From Phenylobacterium sp. (GTDB lineage Bacteria > Pseudomonadota > Alphaproteobacteria > Caulobacterales > Caulobacteraceae), in NCBI GenBank assembly GCA_020402585.1, contig JADBZH010000011.1, positions 62,001 to 126,000 of the forward strand: 64,000 bases of DNA. The letters run 5' to 3'. Position numbers and translations under genes: made by a program. Numbering within the stretch: the first letter of the stretch is position 1; every line of letters starts with the position of its first letter. The notes below the pieces were generated by a model. It did no database searches, was not told where the DNA came from, and was given only the letters and a program-made list of their open reading frames with translations. This document shows positions 19,522 to 28,326 of this stretch, piece after piece.

Positions 19522-20726
19522 AGGCCGACTTTTCCGCCCGGCAGGCCCGCCGCCTCGCCCTCGCCGCGCAGGGCTTCGGCCGGGCGCCGCCGGCCTCGCC
19601 CGGACGCAGCGATCTGCTAAAGCTCGTTCGCCGGCTGGGCGTCGTACAGATGGACTCTGTCAACGTTCTGGCCCGGTCCCACTACCTGCCCTTCCATTCG
19701 CGGCTCGGCGCCTATCCCCGCGACGCCCTGGAGAACCTGGCCTGGGGCGCCCGGCCCGGCCTGTTCGAGTACTGGATGCATGAGGCCTCCCTGGCCTCGC
19801 TGGAGGTCCAGCCCCTGATGCGCTGGCGCATGGAGGACGCCCGGGCCGGGGTCGGGGTCTGGCGGGGGGTCGCGGCCTTCCTGCGCACCCATGGGGACTT
19901 CATAAACAGGGTCCTGGCCGCGATCCGCGACCGCGGCCCCCTGTCCGCGGCCGAACTCGGCCTCGGGGCCCGGGGCGCCGGCGGCTGGTGGGGATGGAGC
20001 GAAGGCAAGCGGGCCCTGGAGTGCTTGTTCTGGACCGGCCGGCTGACCACCGCCTCCCGCCAAGGCGCCTTCGAGCGCGTCTATGGCCTGCCGGAACAGG
20101 TCCACCCGCCCAGCCTCCTCACAGCGCCGCCTCCGGATCGGGGCGAGGCCCAGAGAGCGCTCCTGCAGATCGCCGCCCGGGCCCAGGGCGTGGCGACCGA
20201 GGCGGACCTGCGGGACTACTTCCGGATGCCCGCCGCAGACACCCGCCTTCGGGTGGCGGAACTGGTGGAGGCCGGCGAGCTGACCCCCGTGCGCGTGGAG
20301 GGATGGCGGGCCCAGGCCTACCTGTCGTCCGCCGCCGGGGCTCCCCGCCCGGTGAGCGCAGAAGCCCTCCTCAGTCCCTTCGATAACCTCATCTGGTTCC
20401 GGGACCGCGCCGAGCGACTCTTCAACGTGCGGATCCGGCTGGAGATCTACACTCCCGCCCCGCGCAGGGTTCACGGCTACTATGTCCTGCCCTTCCTGGA
20501 GGGCGAGGCCATCACCGCCCGGGTCGACCTTAAGGCCGACCGGCGCGCCGGCAGGCTACGGGTTCAGGCGGCGCACGCCGAACCTTCCGCCGGGCCGCAG
20601 ACCCCGGAAGCCCTGGCCCGGGCCCTCGGACGCATGGCGTCATGGCTGGGGCTGGAGGCGGTGGAGGTGGAGCCCCGGGGTGACCTGGCCGGCCGCCTCG
20701 CGGGCGAGGTCGCCCGCCTAGACTGA
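19518..20726 (+). CDS. YcaQ-like winged-helix DNA glycosylase (crosslink repair family)
   Basis: The 402-residue protein belongs to the HTH_42/YcaQ family, whose characterised members remove bulky alkyl lesions and unhook DNA interstrand crosslinks. VVQMDSVNVLARSHYLPFHSRLG near residue 38 contains the Q-hydrophobic-D motif seen in YcaQ/AlkX-type enzymes (AlkZ enzymes have Q-x-Q). SPFDNLIWFRDRAERLF and PAPRRVHGYYVLPFLEG are other family blocks. The GTG start at 19518 overlaps the ppk2 stop by 4 bases. The 3' end overlaps the convergent methyltransferase gene by 9 bases. Substrate range is untested. Confidence 0.88.
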   Translation: MKADFSARQARRLALAAQGFGRAPPASPGRSDLLKLVRRLGVVQMDSVNVLARSHYLPFHSRLGAYPRDALENLAWGARPGLFEYWMHEASLASLEVQPLMRWRMEDARAGVGVWRGVAAFLRTHGDFINRVLAAIRDRGPLSAAELGLGARGAGGWWGWSEGKRALECLFWTGRLTTASRQGAFERVYGLPEQVHPPSLLTAPPPDRGEAQRALLQIAARAQGVATEADLRDYFRMPAADTRLRVAELVEAGELTPVRVEGWRAQAYLSSAAGAPRPVSAEALLSPFDNLIWFRDRAERLFNVRIRLEIYTPAPRRVHGYYVLPFLEGEAITARVDLKADRRAGRLRVQAAHAEPSAGPQTPEALARALGRMASWLGLEAVEVEPRGDLAGRLAGEVARLD

Positions 20727-21527
20727 GCGCTTCGGCGTCATCACCAGCCAGGGCGTCGGCGCAGCGCGGAACTCCCAGACCGCGAGCAGCTGGTCCAGGT
20801 GGCTGCGGTTGCGCAGGATCTCCGGCAGGGGCGCCGTCTTGGGGCCGGGATGCACCACCGTGATGGCGTGGGTGGCTTCGAAGCGGGCCCGGACCCGGTC
20901 CAGAACCCCCGGGCGATAGACGTCGTGAGTCTCGACGATCAGCCGCATGCCGGCCAGGGCCGGCGCGAGGTCGGGCCTTAGCAGATCGTCCTCGGCGCCC
21001 TCGATGTCGACGATGACCAGGCACCGGCGATCCGCGAAGGCCTGGAAGTCCTCCGGGTGGAAGAGTCCCCCGGTTCGGAGGCGGGCCTCCACCCCGTTCA
21101 GCTCCGCCATCCGGCGGCAGGCTTCGAGGGCGGCGGGGGCTGTGTCGTGGGCGTACACCTCGGCGTGCGGCGCCAGACGGGCCAACCCCACGGCGTAGTA
21201 TCCCTCGGCGCAGCCGATATCGAGAATGACCTCCGGGTCCGCCGCCAGGGCTGCGGCCAGGTGGGGATGAAGCTCGTCCTCATAGGTCCCGACCAGGCGA
21301 GGGGCCAGGGCGCCCTCAGTGGCGGTCTCCACATAGACCATGCCGGCGAAGGGGCCGCCCAGCACGCACCCGCCCTCCTGGTTGCGAAGGGCCTGGGCGA
21401 TCATCCGAGAGCGCCAGATGGCCAGGACCTGAAGGCCCAGGGTCGCCCCCTCCGGCGTGGAGAGGCCGCCCGGCGCATCCAGGCGCGCGCGGAACCACTC
21501 CCGGACCGTCTCTAGGTAACTGGCCAT
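20718..21527 (-). CDS. FkbM-like SAM-dependent methyltransferase
   Basis: This 269-residue protein has a class I methyltransferase core. Motif I is ILDIGCAEGYYAVGLARL, motif II is VYAHDTAPAALEACRRMAELNGV, and LVIVDIEGAEDDLL is the acidic strand typical of FkbM-type enzymes. An N-terminal region of about 100 residues precedes the core. Family members O-methylate sugars or polyketides; no sugar or polyketide genes adjoin, so the substrate is unknown. ATG 21527 is preferred over an in-frame GTG at 21533. Its 3' end overlaps the convergent glycosylase gene by 9 bases. Confidence 0.82.
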   Translation of the reverse strand: MASYLETVREWFRARLDAPGGLSTPEGATLGLQVLAIWRSRMIAQALRNQEGGCVLGGPFAGMVYVETATEGALAPRLVGTYEDELHPHLAAALAADPEVILDIGCAEGYYAVGLARLAPHAEVYAHDTAPAALEACRRMAELNGVEARLRTGGLFHPEDFQAFADRRCLVIVDIEGAEDDLLRPDLAPALAGMRLIVETHDVYRPGVLDRVRARFEATHAITVVHPGPKTAPLPEILRNRSHLDQLLAVWEFRAAPTPWLVMTPKRSV

Positions 21528-21586
21528 CCGCACTCCGGCGCTTCGCCGACACTCTGCGCCCCGGGCGGGGCGGGCTCAAGTCGTCC

Positions 21587-23377
21587 TCAGGCGGCGCCCA
21601 GGGTCACGGCGTGGAGCCGGGCATAGGCCCCTCCCCGCGCCACCAGTTCGGCATGGCGGCCCTCCTCGAGGATACGGCCATCCTCGAAGACCAGGATGCG
21701 GTCAGCATTCCGGACGGTGGAGAGCCGGTGGGCGATGATCACCGTGGTCCGCCCCTCCATCAGGGCCTCCATGGCCGCCTGAACCTCACGCTCGGTCTCC
21801 ACGTCGAGGGACGATGTCGCCTCATCCAGGACCAGGATGGGCGCATCCGCCAAGAAGGCCCGGGCGATGGCCACCCTCTGACGCTCGCCCCCGGACAGCT
21901 TCACCCCCCGCTCGCCCACCAGGGTGCCGTAACCGCCCGGCAGGCGGGCGATGAAGTCGTGGGCCCTGGCCCGGCGGGCGGCCAGTTCGATCTCCGCCGG
22001 CTTCGCCTCCGGCCTGCCGTAGGCGATGTTCTCCGCAATGCTCCGATGGAACAGGGCCGGATCCTGCGGCACGACGGCGATGGCCCGGCGCAGGCTGGCC
22101 TGGGTCACCTCGCCCACGTCCTGTCCGTCGACCCGGATCGCGCCGGAGTCCACGTCGTAGAGCCGTTGGATCAGCTTGACGAAGGTCGACTTGCCCGAGC
22201 CTGTAGGCCCCACCAGCGCCACACGCTCGCCCGGCTGGATGCGCAGGGAGAAGTCGCTGAACAGGCGCCGCCCTGACTTGGCGTAGCCGAAGCCAGTGCG
22301 GTCAAAGACGATCTCGCCGGCGCCGGGCGCAAAGGGACGGGCGTCCGGCCGGTCCGGCACCTGCGGTCCAGTGCGCATGTAGCGGGCCAGATCCTCGGCG
22401 TCGTCCAGGCCCTTCTGCAGCATGCGGATATTGTCCCCCAGGTTCCGCAGGTAGCCGCTCATCAGCATGAAGGCCGTGACGCCAAAGACGACATCGCCGG
22501 GAGTCGCCTCACCCCGGGTCCACAAGTGGATCAGGAGGCCCGTCAGACCGGCCTGGAGGAAGGCGAGCAGGAGGTTCTGGACCAGCCAGATATCGGTGAA
22601 GCTGTTCCAGGTGCGGATTACGGCGTCGCGCCAGAGCGAGGTCACGCCGGCGATCCGGGCCTCCTCCCGCGCCTCGGCGCCGAAGCTGCGCACGGCGGCG
22701 TTGCCCGATATGGAGTCCGCTAGGGCGCCGCCGATCCGGGTGTCCAGCGACACCGAGCGCTGGTTCAGCGGCCGGGCGTAACGGGAGATCAGGAACATGT
22801 TGGAGCCGATGAACAGGGCGACGGCGAACAGCGAAAACAGGCCGACCATGGGCCAGCGCAGGATCATCATCACGGACAGGCCGACCAGCACCAGCAGGGC
22901 CGGGCCGATCCACATGATCACGGCGTCCGAGATCTGATCGTAGGCCCACATGGCGCGGCTGAGCTTGCGCACCGTCGCCCCGGCGAAGGCGTCGGCGTGC
23001 CAGTCGGCGGAATAGGCCTGGACCCGCGCAAAGCCGGCGTCGGTCATTTCCTTCATGTTGAAGGCCGCCAGGTGGCACCAGGGCTTGTCGCGGATGTTCC
23101 GCACCAGGGCCAGGGCGACGCCCAGGCCGATGAAGATCGCCCACCAGCGCCAGGCGTCCGGCGCCAGGGCGGAGCCTTGGGTCAGGGTGTCGACCATCCG
23201 CCCCGCCGCCCAGGGCATGGCCATGTCGAGGCCGATCGAGACCAGGGCGAAGGTCACCACCCAGGTCAGCCGCCAGGGGCGGCGCATCCAGAAGCCGGCG
23301 ATGAAGCCCATCACCTGGAGGTTGGAGAGGGTGCGCTCACGAGGCGCCTCGTCCTCGTCTTCATAGTGTTCGGTCAT
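21587..23377 (-). CDS. ABC transporter, fused permease and ATPase (exporter type)
   Basis: The 596-residue half-transporter has six membrane spans in the first 320 residues and an ATPase domain from about 355. Walker A is GPTGSGKST, the signature is LSGGE in VKLSGGERQRVAIARAF, and Walker B ends in LDEATSSLD. The H-loop is IIAHRLSTVRNADRI. It most resembles ATM1/MsbA-like exporters that act as homodimers; the substrate is not evident from neighbours. An acidic leader (EHYEDEDEAPRER) precedes the first helix. Confidence 0.9.
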   Translation of the reverse strand: MTEHYEDEDEAPRERTLSNLQVMGFIAGFWMRRPWRLTWVVTFALVSIGLDMAMPWAAGRMVDTLTQGSALAPDAWRWWAIFIGLGVALALVRNIRDKPWCHLAAFNMKEMTDAGFARVQAYSADWHADAFAGATVRKLSRAMWAYDQISDAVIMWIGPALLVLVGLSVMMILRWPMVGLFSLFAVALFIGSNMFLISRYARPLNQRSVSLDTRIGGALADSISGNAAVRSFGAEAREEARIAGVTSLWRDAVIRTWNSFTDIWLVQNLLLAFLQAGLTGLLIHLWTRGEATPGDVVFGVTAFMLMSGYLRNLGDNIRMLQKGLDDAEDLARYMRTGPQVPDRPDARPFAPGAGEIVFDRTGFGYAKSGRRLFSDFSLRIQPGERVALVGPTGSGKSTFVKLIQRLYDVDSGAIRVDGQDVGEVTQASLRRAIAVVPQDPALFHRSIAENIAYGRPEAKPAEIELAARRARAHDFIARLPGGYGTLVGERGVKLSGGERQRVAIARAFLADAPILVLDEATSSLDVETEREVQAAMEALMEGRTTVIIAHRLSTVRNADRILVFEDGRILEEGRHAELVARGGAYARLHAVTLGAA

Positions 23378-23654
23378 GTCTGCAGCAGGGTCAGGTCGAG
23401 GCCGCGCACGGGCGCGACAGGATCAGGGAAGGGGTCCGGCGGGGATCGCCGGGGAACCGGGAGTTTTCGGGGGCTCAGCGCCCCTGACGCTCCGGTTTGC
23501 GGAGGGGGTTGGCGACAGATTCCGTCATTCGGCCCCTCCTTTCCTGCGGCTGGGAACAGGGTGGGTTTGCCCTTGCGTAAGCCCGGGGTCAACCGTCCGC
23601 CGCAGGGTCCTATTCGACTGATGCAGCCCCGCCACAGTCTGGTAGAACCCGGCC
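23378..23654. other. Intergenic region between divergent ABC exporter and ubiA
   Basis: This 277-base spacer must hold the promoters of both divergent genes. No convincing coding sequence, RNA structure or repeat was seen. TCCTATTC near 23608 could belong to the ubiA promoter, but no matching -35 is clear. Confidence 0.3.
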
Positions 23655-24611
23655 ATGCCCGACGTGCGCCCGACCGAGATCCTGCCCGACGCCCGGCCCG
23701 ACAACTGGGTGGACCGGTACGCCCCAGACCGCATGCGACCCTGGCTGAAGCTGGGAAGGTTCGACCGGCCCGCGGGAATCTGGTTGCTTATGCTGCCGGG
23801 CTGGCAGGGCGCAGCCCTGGCCGCCTCCATGGCGGGCCGCTGGCCGGACCTGCTCCTGCTGGCCAAGATCTTTTTGGGAGCCGCCCTCATGCGGGCGGCG
23901 GGCTGCGCCTACAACGACATCGTAGACCGGGACCTGGACGCCAAGGTCGCCCGCACGGCGGGCCGGCCCGTCGCCTCAGGGCGGATTTCCGGACGGCAGG
24001 CCTGGGCCTTCGTCGTCGCCTGCAGCCTGGCGGCGGCCTTGATCCTCTTCACCCTGCCGCCCCTGGCTATCGGCCTGGGGATCGCCTCCCTGCTGCTGGT
24101 CGCGGCCTACCCCTTCATGAAGCGGATCACCTGGTGGCCGCAGGCCTGGCTGGGCCTGACCTTCAACTGGGGCGTCCTGCTGGGCTTTGCCGCCGCGGCC
24201 GGCCAGCTGGAGACGCCGGCCTACCTTTTGTATGCGGCCGGGCTGTTCTGGACCCTCGGCTACGACACCATCTACGCCGTCCAGGACATGGAGGACGACG
24301 CCCTGGCCGGCATCCGGTCGTCGGCGCGCAGGCTCGGGCGATTGGCGCCGAGGGCGGTGCTGGGCTTTTATGTTCTGGCCTTCACCCTCGTCCTCGCCTG
24401 CGCCTTCGCCGCCCGCCTGGGCCCCCTCTTCCTGCCGCTCGCCGCCGGCTACGGCCTGCACCTCTCCCGTCAGGCCGCCCGGCTGGACCTCGACGACCCC
24501 GCCGGCGCCCTCGATCTCTTCCGTTCCAACGCCGTTGCCGGCCTGATCCTGTTCGCGGCCCTGGTTGCAGGCCAGTTCGGCCAGGGCCTCTGGGGCGGCG
24601 GGGGCTTGTAG
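23655..24611 (+). CDS. ubiA: 4-hydroxybenzoate polyprenyltransferase
   Basis: The 318-residue membrane prenyltransferase attaches the polyprenyl tail to 4-hydroxybenzoate in ubiquinone synthesis. The two Asp-rich motifs are NDIVDRDLDAKVARTAGRP (near residue 86) and DTIYAVQDMEDDALAG (near 203). KLGRFDRPAGIWLLMLPGWQG is the standard UbiA beginning after a short cytosolic leader. Around eight or nine helices are visible. ATG 23655 is the first start that keeps the DNWVDRYAPDRMRPWLKL leader. Together with the oxidase genes it serves respiration but is not in their operon. Confidence 0.95.
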   Translation: MPDVRPTEILPDARPDNWVDRYAPDRMRPWLKLGRFDRPAGIWLLMLPGWQGAALAASMAGRWPDLLLLAKIFLGAALMRAAGCAYNDIVDRDLDAKVARTAGRPVASGRISGRQAWAFVVACSLAAALILFTLPPLAIGLGIASLLLVAAYPFMKRITWWPQAWLGLTFNWGVLLGFAAAAGQLETPAYLLYAAGLFWTLGYDTIYAVQDMEDDALAGIRSSARRLGRLAPRAVLGFYVLAFTLVLACAFAARLGPLFLPLAAGYGLHLSRQAARLDLDDPAGALDLFRSNAVAGLILFAALVAGQFGQGLWGGGGL

Positions 24612-24660
24612 AGCGGCCAGCGGGACCCGATAGTCTGGAGCCAACGCTAGGGAGGCAAAC

Positions 24661-25896
24661 ATGGCCGACGACGCCCTTCCGACGATCCTGCAGCTGACGC
24701 CCCTCGATGAGGATTACCGCCGCGACCCGGCGACGGTCCTTTCGAAGCTTCGCAGCGCCTGTCCCGTCCATCACGACGCCTTCAGCGGGGCCACCCTCGT
24801 GTCCCGCTATTCCGACGTCCGCGGCCTCGCCACCGACCTGACCCTTTGGCGCGACCCGCTGCGCGCCGACCCGGAGAGCCGGCGGCTACAGCGCTTCGAT
24901 CCGCCGGACCCGAGCCTGCCGCGCAGCGAGACGTCCAGCATCCTGACCCTGGACGACCCAGACCACGCCCGTATCCGAGGCCCCCTCTCACGCGCCCTTT
25001 ACGCCCGGGTGGCCCGCTTCCGGCCCGAGGTCGAGCGGATCGTCGATGAGGCCCTGGACCGGATCGGGACCCAGGCCGAGGTCGATCTGATGGACCTGTT
25101 CTGCGTGCCGATCCCCATCGACGTCATCGCCTCCATCCTGGGCGTCCCCCACGACCAGCTGGAGGCTTTCCGGGACTGGTCAGAGGGATTGATCCAGGGG
25201 CTGAACCCGTTCCGGAACGCCGACCAGACCGCCCACATGGAGCGGTCCAGCCTCGCCCTCACCGCCTACTTCACCGAGGCCCTCGCCGACCGGCGCGCCA
25301 ACCCCCGCGACGACCTGATCTCGGACATGGTCCGCCTCCAGGTCGAGGGGACGCCTCTTACCGACACCGAACTGCGCATCAACCTGACGGCCCTGCTGGT
25401 GGGCGGGAACCTGACCACCACCGATCTAATCGGGAATGGCGTGCGGCTTCTCATGCTGAACCCGTCGGAGAAGGCCAAGATGATGGCCAGCCCGGACCTG
25501 GCGGCCGCCCTGGTGGAGGAAGTGCTGCGTTTTGACCCCCCCGTCGACGCCACCTCGCGGGTCGCCTCCCGGGATCTCGAGATCAGCGGCTGCCCGGTCT
25601 CGAAGACCCGAAGCGTCAACCTGCTCCTGAGAGGCGCCAACCGCGACCCGGAGGCCTTCGAGAACCCCGACGTGTTTGACATCACCCGGAAGAAGGTCCC
25701 CCACATGTCCTTCGGCGGCGGGGCCCACATCTGCATTGGCGCGCCCCTCGCCCGACTGGAGGCCCAGGTGGCCCTGCCTCGCCTGTTCGCCCGTTATCCG
25801 GACCTCGCCCTCGCGGATCCGACCGCGGAGCCCTCCTGGCGCAAGCTTCCCTTTTTCCGGGGCCTGGAAACCCTGGTCGTGAAGACCGGGGCCTGA
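24661..25896 (+). CDS. Cytochrome P450
   Basis: The 411-residue soluble P450 has the heme thiolate C358 in FGGGAHICIGAPLARLE, the I-helix LLVGGNLTTTDLIGNG (the acid-alcohol-like oxygen-activation site is modified to N-L-T-T) and the ExxR helix EEVLRFDPPV. It lacks a membrane anchor, as in bacterial class I P450s that use a ferredoxin and reductase. No redox partner is adjacent. The substrate is unknown; bacterial relatives act on terpenoids, fatty acids or steroids. The ATG follows AGGGAGGCAAAC, a strong ribosome binding site. Confidence 0.94.
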   Translation: MADDALPTILQLTPLDEDYRRDPATVLSKLRSACPVHHDAFSGATLVSRYSDVRGLATDLTLWRDPLRADPESRRLQRFDPPDPSLPRSETSSILTLDDPDHARIRGPLSRALYARVARFRPEVERIVDEALDRIGTQAEVDLMDLFCVPIPIDVIASILGVPHDQLEAFRDWSEGLIQGLNPFRNADQTAHMERSSLALTAYFTEALADRRANPRDDLISDMVRLQVEGTPLTDTELRINLTALLVGGNLTTTDLIGNGVRLLMLNPSEKAKMMASPDLAAALVEEVLRFDPPVDATSRVASRDLEISGCPVSKTRSVNLLLRGANRDPEAFENPDVFDITRKKVPHMSFGGGAHICIGAPLARLEAQVALPRLFARYPDLALADPTAEPSWRKLPFFRGLETLVVKTGA

Positions 25897-25967
25897 TTCC
25901 GGCCTCAAATCTCTGTAAGGAAGGGCGCATCCGGCGTACCCAACGCCCTCACAGCAGGAAAGAAACC

Positions 25968-26642
25968 ATGCGCAAGGTCCTCGCGATCGCGGCCTGCCTC
26001 CTCGGCGCCGCCGCCCTCACCGCCTGCACCACCATCGACGCCACCACGGGCGAGACCGTGCGCAGCAACACCAAGACCGGGGCCCTGACCGGGGCCCTGG
26101 CCGGCGCCGCCCTTGGCTATCTGACCAACACCAACAACAGTGAACAGGGCCGCAAGAACGCCCTGATCGGCGCGGGCCTCGGCGCCCTCGCCGGGTCCGC
26201 AGTCGGCAACTACATGGACAAGCAGCAGGCGGAGCTGCGTCGCGAGCTGGCCGGCACAGGGGTCAATGTCGAGCGCCAGGGCGAGAACATCGTTCTTCAG
26301 ATGCCCGGTGACGTGACCTTCGACACCAACCGCTCCGAGATCAAGCCGCAGTTCTACACCGTGCTGAACGACGTGGCCGGAACCCTGAACAAGTATCCGC
26401 AGACCACGGTCGACGTGATCGGCCACGCCGACTCCACCGGTTCCGCCGAACTGAACCAGGGCCTGTCTGAACGCCGGGCCGGGTCGGTCGCCGAGTACCT
26501 TGTCACCGCGGGCGGGGTCATGCGCGAGCGGCTGGCCGTGGCCGGCAAGGGCGCAAGCGCGCCCATCGCCGACAACGCCACCCCCGACGGCCGGGCCAAG
26601 AACCGCCGGGTCGAGATCGTCCTGAAGCCGATCACCAGCTGA
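25968..26642 (+). CDS. OmpA-family outer-membrane lipoprotein
   Basis: The 224-residue protein has a lipoprotein signal with lipobox LTAC (C20). Glycine-zipper stretches, GALTGALAGAALGYL and NALIGAGLGALAGSAVGNYM, span about 35-80. A C-terminal OmpA peptidoglycan-binding domain (about 105-220) contains VTFDTNRSEIKP, VIGHADSTGSAELNQGLSERRA and GRAKNRRVEIVL. It would tether the outer membrane to peptidoglycan, as in Pal/YiaD-type proteins. It resembles YiaD more than Pal because of the glycine zipper. It has its own good ribosome binding site (AGGAAAGAAACC) and stands between unrelated genes. Confidence 0.93.
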   Translation: MRKVLAIAACLLGAAALTACTTIDATTGETVRSNTKTGALTGALAGAALGYLTNTNNSEQGRKNALIGAGLGALAGSAVGNYMDKQQAELRRELAGTGVNVERQGENIVLQMPGDVTFDTNRSEIKPQFYTVLNDVAGTLNKYPQTTVDVIGHADSTGSAELNQGLSERRAGSVAEYLVTAGGVMRERLAVAGKGASAPIADNATPDGRAKNRRVEIVLKPITS

Positions 26643-26658
26643 TCCGGACCGGCCATCC

Positions 26659-27621
26659 ATGCCCGCCGCCGCCCGCGTCGATCCCAAGGCCTATTTCAGC
26701 CCCACGGAATGGGCGACCCTCGCCCGCCGCTCCCGCTGGAAGGGTCTGGCCCTGCTGGCGCACGCCTGGGGGGTGATCTTCGCGGCCGCGGCGATGGCGG
26801 TGATCTGGCCTTTGACCCTTCCCCTTGCGGTCATGATCATCGGCGGTCGCCAGCTGGGCCTGTCCATACTGATGCATGACGCCGCCCATGGGGCCCTGCA
26901 TCCCAACCCGAGGATCAACGACCTGGCGGGCGAGTGGCTGACGGGCGGCGGACTCGCGCGATACCGGGCCTACCATCTGGGCCACCACAAGTACGCGCAG
27001 CAGGACGAGGACCCGGACATCGGCCTGTCGGCGCCCTTCCCCATCACCCGCACCTCTCTGCGGCGAAAGATGCTGCGCGACCTGACCGGGCGGACCTTCT
27101 TCAAGCAGAGGTTCGGCGATCTGGTCCGCCGGCTGAAGGACCGCGCGCCGGGCCAGCCGGTCCTGCCGATCCTGGTCGAGGAAGTCCGGCGCAAGCGCCG
27201 TTGGCTGCTGGGCGGCGTGGTCATCACCCTGGTCGGCGGCGCGTTCGGCGTCTGGTGGGCCTGGCCGGTCTTCTGGGTCCTGCCACAGGCCACATGGTTC
27301 CCGGTCATCACCCGGCTTCGCAACATCGCCGAGCACGCCTGCATCGCCCGGGGGGAACCCGACCCCCTGCGACAGGCGCGCACCACCCATGCCGGCTGGC
27401 TGGCCCGCGCCGTGCTCGCCCCCTACTGGGTGAACTACCACTGCGAGCACCACATGTTCATGCACCTGCCCTGCTACAACCTGCCCCGGGCCCACCGCCT
27501 GCTGGCCGGTAAGGGGGTGCTGGACGCCATGCTCCACGAACCGGGCGGCTACCGCACCGTCCTGGCCCGCGCCACCTCACGCCCGGAGACGCCCGCCGCG
27601 ACCGCCGCGGCCGCCGGATGA
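26659..27621 (+). CDS. Fatty acid desaturase family membrane enzyme
   Basis: The 320-residue di-iron enzyme has three histidine boxes: HDAAHGALH (about 74-82), HLGHHKYAQ (about 109-117) and NYHCEHHMFMH near the end. Hydrophobic segments lie at about 24-55 and 190-215. Such enzymes desaturate or hydroxylate acyl chains, carotenoids or sphingoid bases in the membrane; the exact substrate cannot be told. The last four bases overlap the methyltransferase start as ATGA, so both are translated together. It follows the OmpA lipoprotein by 16 bases. Confidence 0.88.
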   Translation: MPAAARVDPKAYFSPTEWATLARRSRWKGLALLAHAWGVIFAAAAMAVIWPLTLPLAVMIIGGRQLGLSILMHDAAHGALHPNPRINDLAGEWLTGGGLARYRAYHLGHHKYAQQDEDPDIGLSAPFPITRTSLRRKMLRDLTGRTFFKQRFGDLVRRLKDRAPGQPVLPILVEEVRRKRRWLLGGVVITLVGGAFGVWWAWPVFWVLPQATWFPVITRLRNIAEHACIARGEPDPLRQARTTHAGWLARAVLAPYWVNYHCEHHMFMHLPCYNLPRAHRLLAGKGVLDAMLHEPGGYRTVLARATSRPETPAATAAAAG

Positions 27622-28283
27622 TCGGCGCCGATCCCGCGAGCCGCCGCGCCTTCATCCTGGCGAACACCCGCCTCCAGAGCCCGCCCCACACCCCCGAGCT
27701 GTCGCTGCACCTGGCCGACGAGATCACGCCCATCTGGCGGATGACGGAGGAAGCCCTGGAGGAGATCGGCCTGCCGCCGCCCTTCTGGGCCTTCGCCTGG
27801 GCGGGGGGGCAGGCCCTGGCCCGCTACATCCTCGATGCGCCGCAGACCGTCGCCGGCCAGAGGGTGATCGACTTCGCCTCCGGGTCGGGGATCGTCGCCG
27901 TGGCGGCGGCCCGCGCGGGCGCGCGCAGCGTGCTTGCGGCGGACATCGACGGTTTCTGCGGCGCCGCCCTGGCCCTGAACGCCGAGGCCAACGGCGTGAC
28001 CGCCGACTTCACCGACAAAGACCTGCTCGATGGGCCTCCGCCCGAGGCCGACGTCATCCTGGCCGGGGACATCTGCTACGAGAAACCCCTGGCCGCCCGG
28101 GTGATGGCCTGGCTGGAGGCGGGCGCCCAGCGGGGCGCCCGGGTCCTGATCGGCGATCCGGGGCGATCCTACTTCCCCCGCGAGGGCCTGGTCCGCCTGG
28201 CCGAGTACCAGGTGCCCACGACCCGCGAACTCGAGGACATGGAAGTGAAGCGGACCGCGGTCTGGACATTCCCACCCGGCTGA
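27618..28283 (+). CDS. METTL20/EtfB-lysine-methyltransferase-like protein methyltransferase
   Basis: The 221-residue class I methyltransferase has motif I VIDFASGSGIVAVAAARAGA and the post-II block AGDICYEKPLAARVMAWLE. The DxCYEKP block is characteristic of the METTL20 group, which includes human ETFbeta-KMT and its Agrobacterium homolog, both of which methylate electron-transfer flavoprotein beta. Substrate assignment here is from family only. It overlaps the desaturase gene by 4 bases; coupling to a redox membrane enzyme is unusual. Older annotations often call this family nicotinamide N-methyltransferase-like. Confidence 0.8.
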   Translation: MIGADPASRRAFILANTRLQSPPHTPELSLHLADEITPIWRMTEEALEEIGLPPPFWAFAWAGGQALARYILDAPQTVAGQRVIDFASGSGIVAVAAARAGARSVLAADIDGFCGAALALNAEANGVTADFTDKDLLDGPPPEADVILAGDICYEKPLAARVMAWLEAGAQRGARVLIGDPGRSYFPREGLVRLAEYQVPTTRELEDMEVKRTAVWTFPPG

Positions 28284-28326
28284 TCCAGTGTGAACATAAA
28301 AGGAACAGACTGAAGGATCCGCTCCC

